This document shows positions 6,140-9,321 of a stretch of 9,321 nt of DNA, piece by piece. Source of the stretch: Candidatus Saccharibacteria bacterium UBA3225 (GTDB taxonomy: Bacteria; Patescibacteriota; Saccharimonadia; Saccharimonadales; Saccharimonadaceae); NCBI GenBank assembly GCA_002363515.1, contig DEVX01000072.1:1-9321 (forward strand), given 5' to 3'. Below the pieces are notes generated by a model, which made no database searches, was not told the DNA's origin, and saw only the letters and a list, made by a program, of their open reading frames with translations. Each line of letters starts with the position of its first letter. Position 1 is the first letter of the stretch. Both the position numbers and the translations under genes were made by a program.

Positions 6140-6709
6140 ATGCCAAATTCTAGTAAAACTACTAAAACAAAAAACGAAAAAACATCTCATAAGCAAAGCC
6201 CAAAAAGCCTATCACGCAATGATGAAAGAACTTGCGCACGTCTTCGTATGATGGGTGCATTAATGGCTCTTGCCAGCGTCTTGATGGCGCTACTACCGAT
6301 GATGTATTCGGGAATATACCGTTATATTTCTGCTCGCACCGGCAGATATGTGGATAACTTGGGTGTAACTAGTATAATTATGAGCGGTTTCGTCTCCGCA
6401 TTATTATATTTCTTGTTTGGGCTTCATGTAATTCGCGCCGGAGAGCAAAATACGCGTTTAGTTCGCGGAGTATATAGATTTAACTTGGCCATAATGATTA
6501 TGTCTATTATTGCTGGCGCATTATTATTTTTGCCATGGCCAGTTCCGACTTTTAAATTAATGATGATGCATATGGCTACTGCTAAATACATTGAACGAGG
6601 TATTATCCCGATGTTTATTATGATATTTGTTGATATGGCTCTGATTATTGGGCTGACTGCTTCCATATCTGGCATTTCATATACTTGCTTGGCGGATAAG
6701 AAAAAATAA
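6140..6709 (+). CDS. Four-helix integral membrane protein, unknown function
   Basis: 189 residues. A basic, Ser/Thr/Lys-rich cytoplasmic N-terminus (about 1-36) precedes four predicted membrane helices: about 38-60 (MGALMALASVLMALLPMMY), 76-98 (TSIIMSGFVSALLYFLFGL), 114-134 (FNLAIMIMSIIAGALLFL) and 155-181 (IPMFIMIFVDMALIIGLTA). Both ends should be inside, with short positive loops (RAGEQNTRLVRGVYR) on the cytoplasmic side. It is methionine-rich in the helices. I recognise no family or catalytic motif. No Shine-Dalgarno is visible before the ATG at 6140; an out-of-frame ATG at 6123 and in-frame Met37/38 are alternatives, but the extended -10 at 6100-6108 fits the chosen start. The next gene follows 76 bases later on the same strand with no clear terminator between, so they may be co-transcribed. 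Confidence 0.75.
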   Translation: MPNSSKTTKTKNEKTSHKQSPKSLSRNDERTCARLRMMGALMALASVLMALLPMMYSGIYRYISARTGRYVDNLGVTSIIMSGFVSALLYFLFGLHVIRAGEQNTRLVRGVYRFNLAIMIMSIIAGALLFLPWPVPTFKLMMMHMATAKYIERGIIPMFIMIFVDMALIIGLTASISGISYTCLADKKK

Positions 6710-6730
6710 GTCAGATATAATAATTATACC

Positions 6731-6781
6731 ACATAAACGTAAATATGTCAATCGATACTAGCGGTTTAAAAATGTTTATGT
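6731..6781 (+). repeat. Inverted repeat just upstream of the anchored protein gene
   Basis: ACATAAAC (6731-6738) and its exact complement GTTTATGT (6774-6781), extendable to 10 bp with one G-U pair, enclosing 31 bases. The right arm ends 4 bases before the ATG at 6786, so as RNA the stem would mask the start region; as DNA it could be an operator. No Shine-Dalgarno is visible here. Confidence 0.4.
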
Positions 6782-6785
6782 AATA

Positions 6786-7340
6786 ATGAAAAACATGAGG
6801 AAAGCTGCAAAAAACGGCAAGGCTTTAATAGTTGTAATAACGCTCGGAATAATCACTTTTATCGCGCTCGCGGCAAGTATTTATTTGTTAAGCCAGAATA
6901 CTACCATTGCTCAGCTGTTTGGCGGGAGTGATAATGTTTACGAAAGCGCCCGCCTTGAACGCGTTACTATCAATGGTTACGAGATTGGGGAAACGTTGGC
7001 CGATGAAATCAAGTCATATCATGCTCAGGATGCGGATTTTGACTATTATTACGATAATGTAGCTTTTTGGAGTAATAAAGAAGGGGAGATTACTGGTTTA
7101 GGATTCTATTCGTTTAATACTCCCGAGGGCGAGAAAGTTACCGATATGAACGACTCAGACATACGCTATGAAGGCCGTCGTCTTGTAACTCTAGATGATT
7201 TTGAAGAAGCGTTCGGTATTGGTAAATATGCCAAAGAGGATGAATCTGAGACGGTAGTTTACCAGCAGGGCAACTATGAGATGACTATTCGATACGATGA
7301 AGAAGGCATAAAGAGCGTAACGCTGATTGAACAAAAATAG
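6786..7340 (+). CDS. Single-pass anchored extracytoplasmic protein, unknown function
   Basis: 184 residues. A basic N-terminus (MKNMRKAAKNGK) and one hydrophobic helix at about 12-35 act as signal anchor, followed by an acidic, aromatic-rich extracytoplasmic domain. The domain seems to contain two similar halves, each a helix-forming segment then two beta strands with a turn: about 58-113 (ending NKEGEITGLGFYS) and about 132-182 (LVTLDDFEEAFGIGKY then NYEMTIRYDEEGIKSVTLIE). The second half resembles the general helix-strand-strand layout of BamE/SmpA-like small domains, but this is a weak impression, not a family call. ATG 6786 is used; Met4 (6795) is an alternative. Neither has a Shine-Dalgarno. 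It may be in an operon with the preceding membrane protein. Its 3' end overlaps the ATPase remnant in another frame. Confidence 0.75.
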   Translation: MKNMRKAAKNGKALIVVITLGIITFIALAASIYLLSQNTTIAQLFGGSDNVYESARLERVTINGYEIGETLADEIKSYHAQDADFDYYYDNVAFWSNKEGEITGLGFYSFNTPEGEKVTDMNDSDIRYEGRRLVTLDDFEEAFGIGKYAKEDESETVVYQQGNYEMTIRYDEEGIKSVTLIEQK

Positions 7341-7447
7341 ATAATTTCATTGGCGAGAATGGGGCTGGAAAATCGATCCTAATAGAAGCTGTTGCGGTAG
7401 CATTAGGTATGCTCGCCGAGGGTGAAATATTGCCAGGTTTAACTTAA
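7331..7447 (+). pseudogene. Remnant of a P-loop ATPase gene (AAA/COG3910-like N-terminus)
   Basis: In a frame different from the preceding gene, bounded by TGA (7328-7330) and TAA (7445-7447), lie about 38 codons reading TKIDNFIGENGAGKSILIEA then VAVALGMLAEGEILPGLT. This contains a perfect Walker A, GENGAGKS, and the following helix, the pattern of SMC/RecF-like and COG3910-type AAA ATPases (GENGSGKSTLLEAIAVALG is typical there). There is no start codon before the motif, no ribosome binding site, and nothing resembling the signature, Walker B or rest of such a protein downstream. It is therefore a decayed piece of a gene whose two ends are gone. Its first 10 bases overlap the end of the intact gene at 6786-7340. 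Confidence 0.8.
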
Positions 7448-7449
7448 AC

Positions 7450-7485
7450 AAAAAACTAACTATCACTAGCTAGCAGTTAATCCTC
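7450..7485. terminator. Weak, possibly bidirectional terminator between converging genes
   Basis: Inverted repeat TAACT (7457-7461) and AGTTA (7475-7479) with wobble extensions. On the minus strand it is followed by TTTTTT (7455-7450) after tRNA-Trp; on the plus strand by a pyrimidine tract. The stem is short, so it is a candidate rather than a certain terminator. Confidence 0.45.
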
Positions 7486-7490
7486 TTTTG

Positions 7491-7566
7491 TGGCAGGGGC
7501 GGCAAGACTCGAACTCGCGACACCTGGTTTTGGAGACCAGTGCTCTACCAACTGAGCTACGCCCCT
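7491..7566 (-). tRNA. tRNA-Trp (anticodon CCA)
   Basis: A complete 76-base cloverleaf on the minus strand with encoded 3' CCA. Acceptor stem AGGGGCG/CGCCCCT (7 bp), D-stem GCTC/GAGC, anticodon stem CTGGT/ACCAG with loop CTCCAAA giving anticodon CCA, 5-base variable loop, T-arm GCGAG-TTCGAGT-CTTGC (one G-U pair), discriminator base G. Anticodon CCA reads UGG only, consistent with UGA remaining a stop codon. It has its own extended -10 upstream and diverges from the EF-hand protein gene. Confidence 0.97.
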
Positions 7567-7578
7567 ATGTACCAAGAA

Positions 7579-7587
7579 ATTATAACA
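7579..7587 (-). promoter_or_regulatory. Extended -10 of tRNA-Trp
   Basis: TGTTATAAT on the minus strand (7587-7579). The predicted start near 7572 is about 6 bases before the mature tRNA 5' end at 7566. No clear -35 is seen. Confidence 0.65.
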
Positions 7588-7609
7588 CAACTACTCGAAA
7601 AATACCGCC

Positions 7610-7619
7610 TACGGCCGTA
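7610..7619. repeat. 10-bp palindrome between divergent promoters
   Basis: TACGGCCGTA, a perfect palindrome in an otherwise AT-rich stretch, 8 bp before the -10 hexamer of the plus-strand gene and upstream of the tRNA promoter. Its position suits an operator, but it may be chance. Confidence 0.3.
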
Positions 7620-7624
7620 AATGA

Positions 7625-7633
7625 TGCTATAAT
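7625..7633 (+). promoter_or_regulatory. Extended -10 of the EF-hand protein gene
   Basis: TGCTATAAT, identical to the element at 6100-6108. Predicted start near 7640, leader about 25 bases containing the Shine-Dalgarno AAGGTGGG (7654-7661). Confidence 0.65.
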
Positions 7634-7664
7634 AAGCATAAGTACAAATAATTAAGGTGGGATA

Positions 7665-8690
7665 ATGGACGCACAATCGCTTCATAAGCATACTGTTTCA
7701 GAAACGACTAAGCCGCGCTTGCGCGTGGGCTCTAAAGAAGGCCTAGATAACACGGAGACATTCTTTAGAAATGAGAAGCTCATTAAAGACGAAATCGACA
7801 AAGAAGAGCTGGATCAGGACGGAGACGGTTTTGTTTCGTTAATGGAAGAGTTAGATAGCGTAGAGGATGCACGGATTTCGGCTGAGGCTATCGAGGAGCG
7901 AACCCGTTCTGAAGAAGAATCAACATCGCCACAGGATGACCAGAAAAAAGACGATGAAGAAAACGCACTCCCCCAAGCGGCAATTCTTGACGTTAGCGGA
8001 GAAAGTCAAGTGACATTTAATCCCGACTTGTCACAAAGTACTCCAACTCCAACTCAAAAAATCAGCCACAAAACTCCAGTCGCTGAAGCGAAACCGGTCA
8101 AGGATAATACGACAGCAATCATTATGATTCTTTTAATAGCCATTTTGATTATTGCGGTTGCTATTTTCTGCGCGGTTGTTCTACGCGAAAACCATAATAC
8201 TCATTCCAATACTCAACAAACCACAACGTCTACCACAACAACAGATGAGGATGAGTCATTAGTGACTCCTACGAAGAATAATGAGAACTTTGCCATGATA
8301 ATTGGCACTTGGGTGCCCGTGTCGGATCAGAAGTCGTGTTTTGATATTGATGGGAATGGTCTAGTGTCCTGGCATGCGTCATGTGCAGACGATGCGTCGG
8401 ATTATTATTTTGGTCAATCAAATATCTTCCGCGGCTCAGAAGCGCTTAATCGTGCTGGCATTAACATTGAGCGCGTAGCTCGTATGGTGGGACTAAAACC
8501 TGATGAGATAGAGTTAAGTGATGTATATTATATCGTCACAACTCCAGACGAACTCGTAATTGATGGACAGAGCGCGAATAGTCCTGAAGGCATACGTGTG
8601 CTATTTGTATTGACCGACGAAAATGAAGCCCATATTCACGACTATCGATACAATGAACTATATATCTCCAAGCGTAAAACGGAAGATTAA
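7665..8690 (+). CDS. Single-pass membrane protein with cytoplasmic EF-hand loop
   Basis: 341 residues. Residues 50-61, DQDGDGFVSLME, form a perfect EF-hand calcium-binding loop (Asp at 1, 3, 5; Gly6; Glu12) flanked by helical sequence (NEKLIKDEIDKEEL and ELDSVEDARIS). An acidic disordered stretch (about 75-148) leads to one membrane helix at about 150-173. Lysines before and a Thr/Ser-rich linker (186-193) after the helix suggest N-terminus inside, C-terminus outside, placing the EF-hand in the cytoplasm. The outer domain (about 208-341) has GTWVPV, a possible second loop DIDGNGLVSWHA (227-238) lacking the final Glu, and two cysteines (225, 240) that could form a disulfide. The start has Shine-Dalgarno AAGGTGGG. 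Only one canonical EF loop is present, whereas EF-hands usually pair, so it may dimerise or be structural. Overall family and function are not recognised. Confidence 0.85.
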   Translation: MDAQSLHKHTVSETTKPRLRVGSKEGLDNTETFFRNEKLIKDEIDKEELDQDGDGFVSLMEELDSVEDARISAEAIEERTRSEEESTSPQDDQKKDDEENALPQAAILDVSGESQVTFNPDLSQSTPTPTQKISHKTPVAEAKPVKDNTTAIIMILLIAILIIAVAIFCAVVLRENHNTHSNTQQTTTSTTTTDEDESLVTPTKNNENFAMIIGTWVPVSDQKSCFDIDGNGLVSWHASCADDASDYYFGQSNIFRGSEALNRAGINIERVARMVGLKPDEIELSDVYYIVTTPDELVIDGQSANSPEGIRVLFVLTDENEAHIHDYRYNELYISKRKTED

Positions 8691-8702
8691 TCCTTGAGAA
8701 CA

Positions 8703-8711
8703 TGCTAAAAT
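8703..8711 (+). promoter_or_regulatory. Extended -10 of the DHH phosphoesterase gene
   Basis: TGCTAAAAT, identical to the minus-strand element at 6090-6082. It ends 10 bases before the ATG at 8721, so the predicted start (about 8718) makes the mRNA nearly leaderless. Read-through from the EF-hand gene 30 bases upstream is also possible. Confidence 0.55.
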
Positions 8712-8720
8712 TGTCGTGAT

Positions 8721-9321
8721 ATGTACGACAAGTTTTCGAATTTTATTAAAGACAAAAAGCATATTTGTATTATTCAAGCCGAAAATCCCGACGGCGATTC
8801 TTTAGGTGCTGCTCTCGCGTTGGAGGAAGCTCTATCCGAAAAAGAAGTGTCATTATATTGTCCAGTTGATATTCCTAAATACTTACGTTATTTTGAGGGC
8901 TGGAGCAGGGTGGACATTGAGTTCCCCTACAAAGCGGACGCGTTTATTATTGTCGATACGGCCAGCTCGACCCTCATTTCTAAGCTCCTTGACGATGCCG
9001 CCATTCGCAACTGTTTATATGCGGCTCCTGTATTAGTTATCGATCACCACGAAACGGCGCCAGACTTGGATTTTGAACACGAAGAAATAATCGAACCAGT
9101 GTCTAGTTGTTGTCTCTTGCTTTATCGTATTTTCAAGAGCCAAAAAACGACTATTTCGCCTCTTTGCGCGGAGAATCTATTATACGGCATCGAGTCAGAT
9201 ACGTTGGGGCTAACTTCTCAGTCGACTACCTCTGAAGACTACCGTGTGGCGGCAGAATTGATAGATGCTGGCGCAAAAGTTGCCGACATGGAAGAGCGCC
9301 GACGTGATTATATGAAGAAAT
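8721..9321 (+). CDS. DHH-family phosphoesterase (NrnA/RecJ-like), N-terminal part (partial)
   Basis: 200 codons, open to the right edge. The DHH domain motifs appear in order: motif I AENPDGDSLGAAL (about 20-32), motif II IIVDTAS (an Asp in a strand), motif III VIDHHE, and motif IV GIESDTLGLTS. These aspartates and histidines bind two Mn ions in enzymes that degrade nanoRNA, 3'-phosphoadenosine 5'-phosphate or cyclic dinucleotide products (NrnA, GdpP, RecJ relatives). The layout best fits the standalone NrnA type, acting in the cytoplasm; the C-terminal DHHA1 substrate domain lies beyond the window. Oddity: motif I usually begins with His (HxNPDGD), but here that position is Ala, so one metal ligand is missing or replaced. 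The ATG at 8721 has no Shine-Dalgarno and lies next to a predicted transcription start, suggesting leaderless translation. Confidence 0.9.
   Translation, partial: MYDKFSNFIKDKKHICIIQAENPDGDSLGAALALEEALSEKEVSLYCPVDIPKYLRYFEGWSRVDIEFPYKADAFIIVDTASSTLISKLLDDAAIRNCLYAAPVLVIDHHETAPDLDFEHEEIIEPVSSCCLLLYRIFKSQKTTISPLCAENLLYGIESDTLGLTSQSTTSEDYRVAAELIDAGAKVADMEERRRDYMKK

Noticed and set aside
6123..6251. Out-of-frame 42-codon reading frame starting at the ATG at 6123, nearer the predicted transcription start than the ATG at 6140
   Set aside because: It overlaps the larger membrane-protein gene, has no Shine-Dalgarno and no recognisable features; its Lys-rich content is a frame-shifted copy of the Lys-rich N-terminus.
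6716..6728. AT-only palindrome TATAATAATTATA as a promoter
   Set aside because: It contains TATAAT but lacks the TGY extension found in the other promoters and a spaced -35; AT-only palindromes arise easily by chance.
8806..9036. Plus-strand 76-codon frame
   Set aside because: It is inside the DHH phosphoesterase gene in another frame; the DHH motifs settle the true frame.
1..9321. Reassigned UGA codon, as in Gracilibacteria/Absconditabacteria
   Set aside because: All long genes are open without in-frame TGA, and only tRNA-Trp(CCA) is present. No complete gene here ends in TGA, but eight stops are too few to read anything into that.
1..9321. Mobile element, CRISPR array, toxin-antitoxin or phage genes
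   Set aside because: No transposase, integrase, regular repeat array or paired small cytoplasmic genes were seen. The tRNA and ATPase remnant hint at past gene loss, but no attachment-site repeat was found.

Overview
The window looks like chromosome from a small-genome bacterium of the Patescibacteria/CPR type, most likely Candidatus Saccharibacteria (TM7). This is inferred from gene style only: compact gene order, many short anchored proteins with no recognisable family, and a DHH phosphoesterase with an altered first motif. No marker gene fixes the taxonomy. The standard code applies: all reading frames are open without in-frame TGA, the eight complete genes end in TAA or TAG, and the only tRNA is tRNA-Trp(CCA).

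Layout. 1-323 (-): N-terminal part of a GT-B glycosyltransferase. 509-1234 (-): membrane-anchored coiled-coil protein. 1280-5051 (-): two overlapping genes for a heterodimeric ABC exporter, one subunit with a degenerate ATP site and one with a canonical site and a large extracellular insertion. 5101-5195: two hairpins, at least one a clear terminator. 5244-5372 (-): a 42-residue membrane or secreted peptide gene with a strong ribosome binding site. 5536-6048 (-): disordered plus coiled-coil protein. 6140-6709 (+) and 6786-7340 (+): a four-helix membrane protein and an anchored extracytoplasmic protein, neither of known family. 7331-7447 (+): remnant of a P-loop ATPase gene. 7491-7566 (-): tRNA-Trp. 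7665-8690 (+): single-pass protein with a perfect EF-hand loop. 8721 to the end (+): DHH-family phosphoesterase, cut by the window edge.

How it works together. The exporter pair is clearly one unit. The coiled-coil protein has its own promoter 26 bp after the exporter stop codon and may be an accessory. The 42-residue gene just upstream, with its own promoter and terminator, could be an exported peptide, but that is a guess. The rest is a string of short transcription units. Nine candidate promoters share an extended -10 element close to TGYTATAAT. Two of them put the start site within a few bases of an ATG without a ribosome binding site, so those mRNAs are probably leaderless.

The most striking items are the shared promoter element with leaderless starts, the back-to-back symmetric promoter at 6082-6108, the hidden small gene at 5244-5372, and the ATPase remnant. 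No mobile element, CRISPR array or phage gene is visible.
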